14,022 nucleotides of DNA from Peptococcaceae bacterium UBA7185 (GCA_002491065.1 DKVF01000015.1:1-14022); one strand, 5' to 3'. Positions 7,542 to 14,022 are shown, counted from the stretch's first letter. Program-made: numbers and translations. The notes: generated from the letters alone by a model not told the origin.

Positions 7542-7805
7542 TTATCTGCCGTAACGCAACAAACAGAACCGTGTTCCATAACCGTAAGCATGCCCATTAA
7601 TAAAAGCATCCAAATCCTTTGTGACAATGGACTCCTCATCTTCTGCCTTCGCTTTTTCATAAAACACCTTCAGAAACTTCCGGTCAAACGCAGCCAAATA
7701 TTCTTCCGTTTCTTCATCGCTGTAACCCAGTTCCGGCGCATGCCGAAAAATATACTCCACGCTCTCATTGCGCAGCGTAAATTCATTGGCTCTGATATAA
7801 CTCAA
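7542..7805 (-). CDS. Small hypothetical protein (87 aa) upstream of obg
   Basis: I do not recognise this protein. It is acidic and predicted helical, starting (M)SYIRANEFTLRNESVEY, with a Glu-rich middle (SDEETEEYL) and an aromatic/Gly tail (NGHAYGYGTRF) ending CLLRYGR. It has no signal peptide or membrane segment. TTG at 7803-7805 is the likely start: AAGGAGG (7814-7820) lies 8 nt upstream. The alternative GTG at 7821-7823 cannot be right, since its following codons AAG GAG GCG are the Shine-Dalgarno itself. A TATAAT promoter lies about 37 bp upstream, and obg starts 13 bp downstream with its ribosome binding site overlapping the stop, so this is the first gene of the operon. Confidence 0.75.
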   Translation of the reverse strand: MSYIRANEFTLRNESVEYIFRHAPELGYSDEETEEYLAAFDRKFLKVFYEKAKAEDEESIVTKDLDAFINGHAYGYGTRFCLLRYGR

Positions 7806-7841
7806 ATAAACCGCCTCCTTCACAAAATTTCCCTGTTAGAT

Positions 7842-7847
7842 ATTATA
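7842..7847 (-). promoter_or_regulatory. Promoter (-10) of the small gene-obg operon
   Basis: On the minus strand a perfect TATAAT is directly preceded by TGT, an extended -10 element. No good -35 is found at 16-18 bp (GGTGTA or neighbours). The predicted start of transcription is about 30 nt before the TTG start codon of the 87-aa gene. I see no terminator between the HAD gene end (7932) and this promoter, so read-through from the uvrC unit is possible. Confidence 0.6.
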
Positions 7848-7931
7848 ACACAGGACAATTTTAATACACCATCAAATTCGCTTATATGTACCGCCAATCC
7901 AACTGTACTTTATTCTGCATCATTTTGTTCG

Positions 7932-8717
7932 TTACAGCACCAGTTCCTCAATGAGCCGCGCCACACCGTCCTCATCATTGGAAGCAGTCAGACGCTGGGC
8001 CGCCAGTTTCGCTGCAGATACGGCATTTCCTACCGCCACACCCAATCCGGCATAACGCAGCATATCTAAATCATTGTTGTTATCGCCAATGGCTACAATC
8101 TCCTCTGCATCAATGCCCAAATGGTCCGCCAACCGCGCCAGCCCATAGCTCTTTTGGGCCAGAGGATGACAGATCTCCAAAAAGCGTCCTCCGGTCACAA
8201 TGGTATGCACACTGTCGGCAAACCGTTTTTCAATGGACTGCTGCAAAAGCGAAATAGCCTCCGGCTCGGCAAACACGCCAAACTGCGTGACAGGCAACTC
8301 GCCCAAAACAGATGGCACAGCAAGAGGCTTTACGCCAATGTGACGGGCATAATCCAAAAATCGCTGCCCAAAGGTAGAAAAATACAGCTCCCCATCGGAA
8401 TAAATATTGTAGTGCAACTTACTACCCCGCAAAATCTCTTCTATCTCACCGGCTACCTCCTGAGGCAGGTGCAGCGCATAGAGCACATTGCCCGCTGTAT
8501 CCTTCAACAACGCGCCCTGATAAGTGATTAGAGGCAGTTGTATACCCAGCATCTGTGCAATAGGCTGTGCAGAGCAATACATACGGCCTGTGGCAAAGGT
8601 AAAACCCACGCCGGCGTCCATACATCTCACGATTGTCTTTTTCGTAAACTCTGATACCGTACCGTCATCGCGCAATAATGTATGGTCCAAATCGGCAGCA
8701 ATCAATTTGTATCCCAT
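7932..8717 (-). CDS. Cof-type HAD-IIB family hydrolase
   Basis: A 261-residue haloacid dehalogenase-superfamily phosphatase of the Cof (YidA-like, IIB cap) type, which dephosphorylates small sugar- or nucleotide-phosphates in the cytoplasm. Motif I is DLDHTLL (catalytic D9 and D11), motif II is FATGR (T43), motif III Lys is in HPLAQKS (K189) and motif IV is GDNNNDLDML (211-220). The C2 cap fills the middle. The usual Asn of the 'NGA' loop is Gln here (TYQGALL). The ATG is 1 nt after the stop of the YvlD-like gene, and a GGTGG-type ribosome binding site lies inside that gene, so it is translationally coupled. It is the last gene of the uvrC unit. The substrate cannot be deduced. Confidence 0.93.
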   Translation of the reverse strand: MGYKLIAADLDHTLLRDDGTVSEFTKKTIVRCMDAGVGFTFATGRMYCSAQPIAQMLGIQLPLITYQGALLKDTAGNVLYALHLPQEVAGEIEEILRGSKLHYNIYSDGELYFSTFGQRFLDYARHIGVKPLAVPSVLGELPVTQFGVFAEPEAISLLQQSIEKRFADSVHTIVTGGRFLEICHPLAQKSYGLARLADHLGIDAEEIVAIGDNNNDLDMLRYAGLGVAVGNAVSAAKLAAQRLTASNDEDGVARLIEELVL

Positions 8718-8718
8718 A

Positions 8719-9057
8719 CTAATCCACCAACCAGTTCAGCACCGTGCTGACTACAGACAAAATAATGGCGCCTACAATTGCCGGCCACATCCCCATAATA
8801 TCAAACCCGCTTACCACAGTAGCTGTCAGCTTCAGCATCAAGCCATTTACTACAAAGGTCAACAATCCCAGCGTCATCAGATTCAGCGGCAGCGTCAACA
8901 CCATCAAAATAGGACGAATCACTGCATTGATAATCCCCAAAATCACAGCTGCGATAATCACTGCGCTCCATCCGTCTACATAAATCCCATCAATGATACT
9001 GGCGGTAAACATCAGCGCCGCTGCATTGATAATTATTTTTACAAGTAAATGTTTCAT
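8719..9057 (-). CDS. YvlD-like phage holin family (PF04020) membrane protein
   Basis: A 112-residue protein of about four hydrophobic segments matching PF04020 (Mycobacterial 4TM/YvlD-like, often labelled 'phage holin family' although chromosomal and not phage-encoded). The motif VILGIINAVIRPILMVLTLPLNLMTLGL (about 38-65) is the family hallmark, with FVVNGLML following. Function is unknown; the Bacillus relative YvlD sits in an envelope-stress locus. The ATG overlaps the uvrC stop as ATGA, with AGGAG 9 nt upstream, and the HAD gene follows after 1 nt, so all three are one unit. Confidence 0.92.
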   Translation of the reverse strand: MKHLLVKIIINAAALMFTASIIDGIYVDGWSAVIIAAVILGIINAVIRPILMVLTLPLNLMTLGLLTFVVNGLMLKLTATVVSGFDIMGMWPAIVGAIILSVVSTVLNWLVD

Positions 9058-10943
9058 GTCTTCTCACTCCTGATTTCTTTTTTTCTGCTGTCTAACCGCA
9101 GCTGCAAGTCCTCATGGCTGCGCAGATACCGGTAAATTTCCTCCGCCACAGATCGATTGATACCTTCCGTTTCCATGAGTTGCTCCACGGAAGCCTCACG
9201 AATCCGCGTGAAGGAGCCGAAATGCTTCAGCAGATTTTTCTTTCGTTTTTCTCCCACACCGGGAATATCGTCCAAAATGCTGGCCAGATTACGCTTGCCC
9301 CGCAGGCTGCGGTGATAGGTGATAGCAAAGCGATGGGCTTCATCCTGCATGCGTGTGAGCAGCAAAAATCCCTCCGAATGGTCATCCAATGGAATCTCCA
9401 CATTTTGATAATACAGTCCCCGTGTGTGATGGCGATTATCCTTCACGATACCGCACACAGGAATCTCCAGCTGCAGTGCCTGCAAAACAGACAGCGCCAC
9501 ATTCACCTGTCCCCGGCCGCCATCCATCATAATGACGTCGGGAAACGTGCTGAACTTGCCTTCTTCCTCTGTCTGCTGCTGTTCCTCCAATCCCCTCCGG
9601 AAACGGCGCTCCAACACCTCCTGCAGGCTGGCATAGTCATTGGCGCCTTCCACCGTTTTAATTTTAAAACGGCGGTACTGGTCTTTTTTGGGCTTTCCAT
9701 CCACAAAGACAATCATGGAAGCCACGCTCTCTGCGCCCTGGGTATTGGAAATATCATAGCACTCCATGCGCTGCGGAAGCTGAGACAGCCCCAACGCCTT
9801 TTGCAGTTCTCCCAGTGCAGTATGAATCCGCTGCTCCTGATAACCTGCTTCCAATTCCTGTTTGTTCAGTGCTTCAGAAGCATTGCGCCCCACCAGCTCC
9901 ACCAATTCCTTCGCCTGTCCCCGTTTGGGCACCTTCAGATGCACACGGCCGTCCCGCTTTTCGCTGAGCCATTGCTCCAGTACCGACTGTTCCTCCAGCT
10001 CTGTTTCCAACAAAATGGTGCGGGGAATAAATTGACAATTCAAATAAAACTGTTTGATAAACGAAGCCAGCACTTCACTGCGACTGCTGTCATCAGTACC
10101 GCGTAGAAAATAGTTTTCGCGGCCTACCAGCTTTCCGCCACGCACAAAAAAGATTTGCACACAGCACTGATTCACACCGCGGGCCATGGCAATAACATCC
10201 TCGTCCCCGTCGCTGCCCAGCACAGCCTTTTGCTGCGTCATAATCGTTTCCACGCCCTGCAGCTGATCCCGCAAACGGGCAGCCTTCTCAAATTCTAAAT
10301 TCTCTGCGGCCTGCTCCATTTCCTGCCGCAATCGTTTTACCAGACCATCCTGTTTGCCTTCAAAAAACAACGCCACCTGGTCAATCATCGCATTGTAATC
10401 CTCTTTGCTGATACGTCCCACACAGGGCGCACAGCACATATTGATATGGGCGTTCAGGCAAGGCCTGTCATTGGTAAAGGTCCTCTGCTTGCAGCTGCGA
10501 AAGGGGAAAATTTTGTGCACCATTTCCAGAGAGCTGCGCAGTTCGTTGACGCTAGGATACGGCCCGAAATAACGGGCTCCGTCCTTATCCACCTTACGGG
10601 TCACCACCACACGGGGATACTCCTCTTTGGTAATCTTCAAAAAAGGATAGGTCTTGTCATCCTTCAGGCTAATATTATATTTTGGCCGGTACTTTTTTAT
10701 GAGATTGCATTCCAGCACCAACGCTTCCAATTCATTGTCCGCCAGAATGTATTCCAAATCCGCAATATGCCGCACCAATGCTTTCGTTTTTGCCTGTTCC
10801 GGCTTGAGCTCACGAAAATAGGAGCGCACCCGGTTGCGCAAATTAATAGCTTTTCCCACGTAAATAATTTCACCCTGATCGTTCTTCATCAGATAGACGC
10901 CGGGATTGGTCGGCAAATTCTCCAGCTTCGTCTGTAAATCCAC
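9054..10943 (-). CDS. uvrC: UvrABC system protein C (excinuclease subunit)
   Basis: Nucleotide excision repair nuclease that makes both the 3' and 5' incisions around UvrB-marked lesions. In the 629 residues: an N-terminal GIY-YIG domain (NPGVYLMKNDQGEIIYVGKA, from about residue 13), the CINAHINMCCAPC-like Cys cluster, a UvrB-interacting UVR motif (LEFEKAARLRDQ, about 215-226), the RNase H-like 5' nuclease domain (ECYDISNTQG and PDVIMMDGGRGQ, with RMQDEAHRFAITYHR), and C-terminal helix-hairpin-helix repeats (LDDIPGVGEKRKKNLLKHFG). The length is standard. GTG at 10943 is preferred, since AGGAGGT (10952-10958) lies 8 nt before it; the in-frame TTG at 10949 is only 2 nt from that site. It follows the membrane-anchored hypothetical gene by about 20 bp and overlaps the YvlD-like gene by 4 bp. 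Confidence 0.97.
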   Translation of the reverse strand: MDLQTKLENLPTNPGVYLMKNDQGEIIYVGKAINLRNRVRSYFRELKPEQAKTKALVRHIADLEYILADNELEALVLECNLIKKYRPKYNISLKDDKTYPFLKITKEEYPRVVVTRKVDKDGARYFGPYPSVNELRSSLEMVHKIFPFRSCKQRTFTNDRPCLNAHINMCCAPCVGRISKEDYNAMIDQVALFFEGKQDGLVKRLRQEMEQAAENLEFEKAARLRDQLQGVETIMTQQKAVLGSDGDEDVIAMARGVNQCCVQIFFVRGGKLVGRENYFLRGTDDSSRSEVLASFIKQFYLNCQFIPRTILLETELEEQSVLEQWLSEKRDGRVHLKVPKRGQAKELVELVGRNASEALNKQELEAGYQEQRIHTALGELQKALGLSQLPQRMECYDISNTQGAESVASMIVFVDGKPKKDQYRRFKIKTVEGANDYASLQEVLERRFRRGLEEQQQTEEEGKFSTFPDVIMMDGGRGQVNVALSVLQALQLEIPVCGIVKDNRHHTRGLYYQNVEIPLDDHSEGFLLLTRMQDEAHRFAITYHRSLRGKRNLASILDDIPGVGEKRKKNLLKHFGSFTRIREASVEQLMETEGINRSVAEEIYRYLRSHEDLQLRLDSRKKEIRSEKT

Positions 10944-10963
10944 CTGCAAACACCTCCTACTCT

Positions 10964-12004
10964 CTACCGAAACAGCCCTGGTACCAGCTCATAGACTATC
11001 GTTCCCGTTTCATCGAAAATCAGCACTGGCTCCGCACCCATGTATGCTGACTTTTCGTCCATCTGTCTGATTGCTTCTTCACTGCCGGATACCTCAAACC
11101 ATTCCAGAAAAGAACGATAGCGCAGCCCCGTTTCATCTACAACTTCCACATAAAATTCCACGATGCTACCTTCCGGAATATTCCAACCCTGGTCCATCCA
11201 GTAAACATAGCTTTCAGAATAGATACCGTCACTGTCTTTCACTGAATATACCGGCGCAGGACTTTCCGGTATGCACTCCAACTTTTTCGACGCGGCGTCT
11301 CTATAGGCCTCTTGTCCTTTCACTGTCAAATCAACAGGAAAACGTTTGTATTCTTTTCCATCTAACAGAACCAATACATCCGCGGAACGAATCGTAAATT
11401 CGCCCTGTTTTTCCAACTGAATCTCCACAAGCTGTTCCGGAGCATACGTATGGGATTGTCTATTATGGTGTACCACACTGTGCCCATCATATCGGGCATT
11501 TACATTCAATACTGCTCCATAACGGGGCTCAATCACCCAGTCCAACTCCTGCGTGCGAATGGTGCCCTTATCATTTAGCTTGACCTGTATGACTTCGCTT
11601 CGCTCAAAAAGGGGAACTTCAATCTTGGCGGTATATTCAGAATCCTGATACGCCATTTCCCATTCCCGCTCATTGCAGAGGATACTTACCTGCGTACTGC
11701 CCGGCGTATATTCCTTGGGCACGATGGTACAAATCACTTCCGCAGTTTTCTTTTCAAAATCCACTTCACCGCACTGCCACTGGCCAGTTGTCAGCAGATT
11801 TCGTTCTTCCTCCATTGCACTCCGTACATTTCCAGAAATAGAAGATACATTGCTACTTACAACGTTACTTACAGCGCGAATCTCGTTGTGCATTTCCGCA
11901 CGAAGATCTGTCACTTCCTGTTTTAGATGCTGTATTTGTATCAGATTGACTATCAGCAAAACACAAACCACTACAGAAATCATTGTTGTGAAATTCTTTT
12001 TCAT
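10964..12004 (-). CDS. Unrecognised membrane-anchored extracytoplasmic protein
   Basis: I do not recognise a named family. The 346 residues begin with MKKN and a single hydrophobic segment (about 7-24) with no lipobox, so the protein is probably anchored in the membrane with the bulk outside. Residues 25-75 are rich in heptad-like Leu/Val/Ser-Asn (HLKQEVTDLRAEMHNEI) and look like a coiled coil. The rest is predicted beta-rich, resembling tandem Ig-like modules (for example VDFEKKTAEVICTIVPKEY, the DVLVLLDGKEYKRF strand pattern, and IVEFYVEVVDETGLRYRS). ATG 12004 is chosen over upstream codons back to 12055, since AGGAGGA lies 7 nt before it. uvrC starts about 20 bp downstream, so they are probably co-transcribed, with no obvious functional link. 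Confidence 0.8.
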   Translation of the reverse strand: MKKNFTTMISVVVCVLLIVNLIQIQHLKQEVTDLRAEMHNEIRAVSNVVSSNVSSISGNVRSAMEEERNLLTTGQWQCGEVDFEKKTAEVICTIVPKEYTPGSTQVSILCNEREWEMAYQDSEYTAKIEVPLFERSEVIQVKLNDKGTIRTQELDWVIEPRYGAVLNVNARYDGHSVVHHNRQSHTYAPEQLVEIQLEKQGEFTIRSADVLVLLDGKEYKRFPVDLTVKGQEAYRDAASKKLECIPESPAPVYSVKDSDGIYSESYVYWMDQGWNIPEGSIVEFYVEVVDETGLRYRSFLEWFEVSGSEEAIRQMDEKSAYMGAEPVLIFDETGTIVYELVPGLFR

Positions 12005-12198
12005 TATCTGTTCCTCCTTGTGCAGTACTACCAAAACAGCAAGTGATGCAATCAACTGTATAAAATAACTAGTTGCAAAAACGCCACATCATGTTCATCT
12101 TTGTTCTTACCTTTTCATTTTACTTGATAGACATGCTGCAGGCAAGATGAAAAGCGCATTTTCCCAAAAACACAATAAAAAATCCACAAAAAAATTAC

Positions 12199-12220
12199 AA
12201 TTGTTTCACGTGAAACAATT
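12199..12220. promoter_or_regulatory. parS: parS centromere-like site (ParB/Spo0J binding)
   Basis: A perfect 22-bp palindrome whose 16-bp core, TGTTTCACGTGAAACA (12202-12217), equals the Bacillus-type parS consensus TGTTNCACGTGAAACA exactly. ParB/Spo0J binds and spreads from such sites, directing origin segregation and loading SMC condensin. It sits in AT-rich non-coding DNA and no parA/parB genes are in the window. In most bacteria such sites cluster around the replication origin, which suggests (not proves) that this locus is origin-proximal. Confidence 0.9.
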
Positions 12221-12330
12221 TGAAAAATAAATCTGTCCATCAAAAAACGATACTTGGCAACCAAATCAAATACCGCCCTGTAAACCACAATCACATACCC
12301 CAAAAAGCAAGTAGTTTGTTTTTCTTAAAA

Positions 12331-12370
12331 TTAAAATAGGCGGGAAACCCTTTTGGGGCTTTCCCGCCTT
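12331..12370 (-). terminator. Rho-independent terminator after the DUF3795-like gene
   Basis: AGGCGGGAAA (12338-12347) pairs with TTTCCCGCCT (12360-12369); inner CCC/GGG pairing extends the stem. On the minus strand the hairpin is followed by ATTTTAATTTTAAG. It lies about 45 bp past the stop of the DUF3795-like gene and ends the SDR-VOC-DUF3795 unit. The plus strand has no T run after the stem, so it acts in one direction only. Confidence 0.85.
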
Positions 12371-12413
12371 GCTTGCCTGTCAGCAAAAACACTCTTTGCA
12401 AACAGAATACAGA

Positions 12414-12956
12414 TTATTTTTTCCTGATAAGCTTCAATTTTATATTTCTTCTGTCGGCAATTTTCTGAAACACCTCTGCCACATACTGACATTGTACCTT
12501 AAATGGCAGTGCAGACAATTCTTCGTTAGCTTGTATTTGTTTTAGTCCTTCCCGCAACTCCGAGAGCTCTAATAAATTGGCTGCCACACAAAAGAAATTT
12601 TTCCTGCGCCCATCATTATAGTTAGATAGTAATAAGGAAAGAATTTGTGTCTTTTCCTGCTGTTCAAGATTATATTGGGCAATACCGATGCTTTGCGCTC
12701 TCTCCAAATCTGCTTTTCGCCGTCTGTGCGTAATAAAAGAGTCGTATTCATCAATATTTTGATATATTTCGCATGGATATTCCTGGCACTGGAAACAATA
12801 TGCAATTCCTCCATGGGCAAGGCTGCATTTCGCAATCCTGCAGGATTGATTGCCGTTGCCGCAACCGCCACAATGGTTTCCTAAAAACATAGGACACAGC
12901 CCGCAGTTTAACCCGCAGAGAGAAAATAATTGATTTTTTCGTTCAAATCCTTTCAT
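12414..12956 (-). CDS. Cys-rich DUF3795-like protein
   Basis: A 180-residue protein with ten cysteines in the first 62 residues (14, 18, 21, 29, 32, 39, 44, 54, 57, 62), including CGLNCGLCP, CGGC and CFQCQEYPC. This matches the DUF3795 pattern, presumed to bind zinc or an Fe-S cluster; no activity is established. The remaining two-thirds is helical and basic at the C-terminus (KLKLIRKK). I start at ATG 12956 rather than the in-frame codon at 12977, since the Cys domain follows directly. The start lies inside the end of the VOC gene (14-bp overlap), with only a weak GACAGG ahead, so translation is probably coupled. The gene ends about 45 bp before a strong terminator. Confidence 0.8.
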   Translation of the reverse strand: MKGFERKNQLFSLCGLNCGLCPMFLGNHCGGCGNGNQSCRIAKCSLAHGGIAYCFQCQEYPCEIYQNIDEYDSFITHRRRKADLERAQSIGIAQYNLEQQEKTQILSLLLSNYNDGRRKNFFCVAANLLELSELREGLKQIQANEELSALPFKVQCQYVAEVFQKIADRRNIKLKLIRKK

Positions 12957-13293
12957 AAATATGCCTGTCCGGGTCATAGAAACGAACTACACGCTGCCCC
13001 CATGCATGCTCCTTCACAGGGTGCACATATTGTATATTGCAGTTTCTGAGGTTATTTGCAAATTTATCAAACTCATCTTCTTCAAAATAAATTTCAAAAT
13101 GATTGCCACCGAAAGAAATATCGTCTGTACCAATAAATTCCCGATATGTGTCCAAGGTCTGCAAAGCCAAACCGCCTGTCAAAACCTTGTTTGCGCCAAA
13201 GTCCATGGCAACTTGAAGCCCCAAAACATTTTTGTAGAACGCAATGGTTTTATCCATATCCGTTACCACCAGCATAGGATTCTTAAGCTCCAT
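12943..13293 (-). CDS. VOC (glyoxalase/bleomycin resistance) family protein, probably C-terminally short
   Basis: This 116-residue vicinal-oxygen-chelate fold protein shows both beta-alpha-beta-beta-beta modules: MELKNPMLVVTDMDKTIAFY with FYKNVLGLQV, then NHFEIYFEEDEFDKFANNL and WGQRVVRFYDPDRHIYE. Close relatives in Clostridia, as I remember them, continue after 'DPDKHIIEVGE' for about 35 more residues. Here the protein stops two residues after the Glu (HIYERI), and the next gene begins within this end. It may therefore be truncated or rearranged, although the core metal-binding fold is intact. Substrate is unknown. AGGTGA precedes the ATG. It lies between the SDR gene and the DUF3795-like gene. 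Confidence 0.85.
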   Translation of the reverse strand: MELKNPMLVVTDMDKTIAFYKNVLGLQVAMDFGANKVLTGGLALQTLDTYREFIGTDDISFGGNHFEIYFEEDEFDKFANNLRNCNIQYVHPVKEHAWGQRVVRFYDPDRHIYERI

Positions 13294-13315
13294 TTTCGAT
13301 CACCTGCAAACACTT

Positions 13316-13362
13316 GGCAATATCAGCTGCATATGTCCATTTCTTTCGCAGCTGACATTGCC
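13316..13362 (-). repeat. 15-bp inverted repeat between the SDR and VOC genes
   Basis: Arms 13316-13330 and 13348-13362 (GGCAATATCAGCTGC and GCAGCTGACATTGCC) pair over 15 bp with one A-C mismatch on the plus strand that becomes G-U in minus-strand RNA. The minus strand has no T run after it; the plus strand has TTTTT. It may end or attenuate the SDR transcript, or stabilise a processed mRNA end. Confidence 0.55.
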
Positions 13363-13388
13363 TTTTTCCCTGCGTTAAGCCAGAAGCT

Positions 13389-14022
13389 TTACGGACGCAG
13401 ACCCATGCCACCTTCTAAGGTAATGGTTTCTCCACTCATATACTTGAAGTCTGGAGAAGCCAGCTGCACGCAAACACGGCCAATTTCCAATTCTGCATCT
13501 CCATAATGTCCCATTGGCGGCATTTTTACGTTCTGCTCAAAAGCTTCTGGATATGCCTGCTTGAACTGCTCCAACTGCGCTGTCCAAGCCAACGGGCAAA
13601 CTACATTGACATTGATGCCGTCCTTGCCCCACTCAGTGGCCGCCACACGGCTCAGGCCGCGGATGCCCTCCTTTGCGGCGGCATAGGCGCTCTGGCCGAA
13701 GTTGCCGAACAATCCTGCGCCGGAGGCGAAGTTGATGACGCTGCCCTTGGTCTCCTTCAGGTAGGGATAGCAGGCCTTCATATAGTGGAAGGCGGCGTAC
13801 AGCCCGGAGTAGATTGCCAGGTCGAACTGCTCTTTGGTGTGCTCCGCCAGGGGCACGCCGGAAGCGGAAGCCTGGGCGTTGTTGATCAGCACGTCGATGC
13901 GGCCGAAAGTGTCCATCGTCTCTCGTACCACCGCCTGCACCACCGCCTCATTGTCCGCGCTGGCGTTCACGTCCGCCTGAAGGATCAGCACCTTGATCCC
14001 GTAGAGCCGCTCCAGCTCCTCC
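13389..14022 (-). CDS. Short-chain dehydrogenase/reductase (SDR), 5' end outside the window
   Basis: About 211 codons of a classical NAD(P)-dependent SDR; the N-terminal TGxxxGxG cofactor motif lies beyond the right edge. Visible family marks are the acidic ADVN residue motif, RIDVLINNAQAS (NNAG-like), the catalytic Ser in VINFASGAG, YAAAK (catalytic Tyr and Lys), and the C-terminal GETITLEGGMGLRP. It would oxidise or reduce an alcohol/ketone substrate that cannot be deduced. The open frame continues to the window edge (EELERLYGIKVLI), so the GTG at 13991 is internal and not the start. The 5' half is about 64% G+C and the last 230 bp about 49%, a jump inside the gene near 13615. Confidence 0.92.
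   Translation of the reverse strand, partial: EELERLYGIKVLILQADVNASADNEAVVQAVVRETMDTFGRIDVLINNAQASASGVPLAEHTKEQFDLAIYSGLYAAFHYMKACYPYLKETKGSVINFASGAGLFGNFGQSAYAAAKEGIRGLSRVAATEWGKDGINVNVVCPLAWTAQLEQFKQAYPEAFEQNVKMPPMGHYGDAELEIGRVCVQLASPDFKYMSGETITLEGGMGLRP

Larger units (their letters stand above)
12005..12413. other. Intergenic region with parS and a terminator
   Basis: This 409-bp AT-rich stretch separates two minus-strand units. It holds the parS palindrome (12199-12220), a minus-strand terminator (12331-12370), and, somewhere in 12005-12110, the promoter of the unit led by the membrane-anchored protein, for which I find no clear -35/-10 pair. A 62-codon open frame (12115-12303) runs through parS on the minus strand but lacks a ribosome binding site and is not called. 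Confidence 0.7.

Noticed and set aside
7529..7660. N-terminal 44-residue extension of Obg with a hydrophobic stretch resembling a signal peptide
   Set aside because: Obg is cytoplasmic and starts at the MFxDxAK-type motif; this segment overlaps the 87-aa gene in another frame.
8719..9057. 'Phage holin family' label as a sign of a prophage
   Set aside because: The PF04020 family is normally chromosomal; no other phage genes, integrase or attachment sites are present.
9114..10106. 330-codon plus-strand frame antisense to uvrC
   Set aside because: It is a shadow of the uvrC coding strand: no ribosome binding site, and His/Gln/Leu-rich composition typical of an antisense frame.
12115..12303. 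62-codon minus-strand frame across parS
   Set aside because: No Shine-Dalgarno sequence, hydrophobic low-complexity translation produced by AT-rich DNA, and it reads through a functional palindrome.

Overview
The window looks like chromosomal DNA from a member of the Bacillota (Firmicutes), possibly an anaerobe of the Negativicutes/Clostridia kind. The supports are strong AGGAGG-type ribosome binding sites, frequent TTG and GTG starts, a canonical Bacillus-type parS site, and best family matches (DUF554, GHL10/YngK-like, YgjP-like, CaCA antiporter, Na/Pi-PhoU, Obg, YvlD-like holin family) that are all typical of Firmicutes. I cannot name the genus. There is no phage, insertion sequence, CRISPR array, tRNA or rRNA that I can see.

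Layout. Positions 1-681 carry no convincing gene. This AT-rich leader-like stretch holds several hairpins, a trinucleotide GGT/ACC block able to form alternative stems, a 48-bp hexamer tandem repeat, and the promoter of a plus-strand DUF554 membrane protein (682-1368). A long perfect hairpin (1434-1485) separates it from a convergent block in which every gene is on the minus strand. In transcription order, the first minus-strand unit enters from the right edge: an SDR oxidoreductase (cut by the window end), a VOC/glyoxalase protein and a Cys-rich DUF3795-like protein, ending at a strong terminator (12331-12370). A 409-bp intergenic region with the parS site follows. The second unit is an unrecognised membrane-anchored protein, uvrC, a YvlD-like small membrane protein and a Cof-type HAD phosphatase. 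The third unit starts at a TATAAT promoter (7842-7847): a small 87-aa protein, obg, a Na/phosphate cotransporter with PhoU domain, a Na+/Ca2+-type antiporter, a YgjP-like metallopeptidase and a secreted GHL10 glycosidase-like protein.

How they fit together. The window is mostly housekeeping: DNA repair (UvrC), ribosome assembly and stress GTPase (Obg), ion and phosphate transport, and envelope functions. Tight spacing (ATGA overlaps, 1-40 bp gaps) supports polycistronic transcription. I found no clear new defence or mobile system. The items most worth a second look are the parS site, the intragenic GC jump in the SDR gene, the YgjP-like gene with no canonical start next to its ribosome binding site and in frame with the upstream stop, the apparently shortened VOC protein whose end overlaps the next gene, and the His-codon/hexamer-repeat leader region at the left end.
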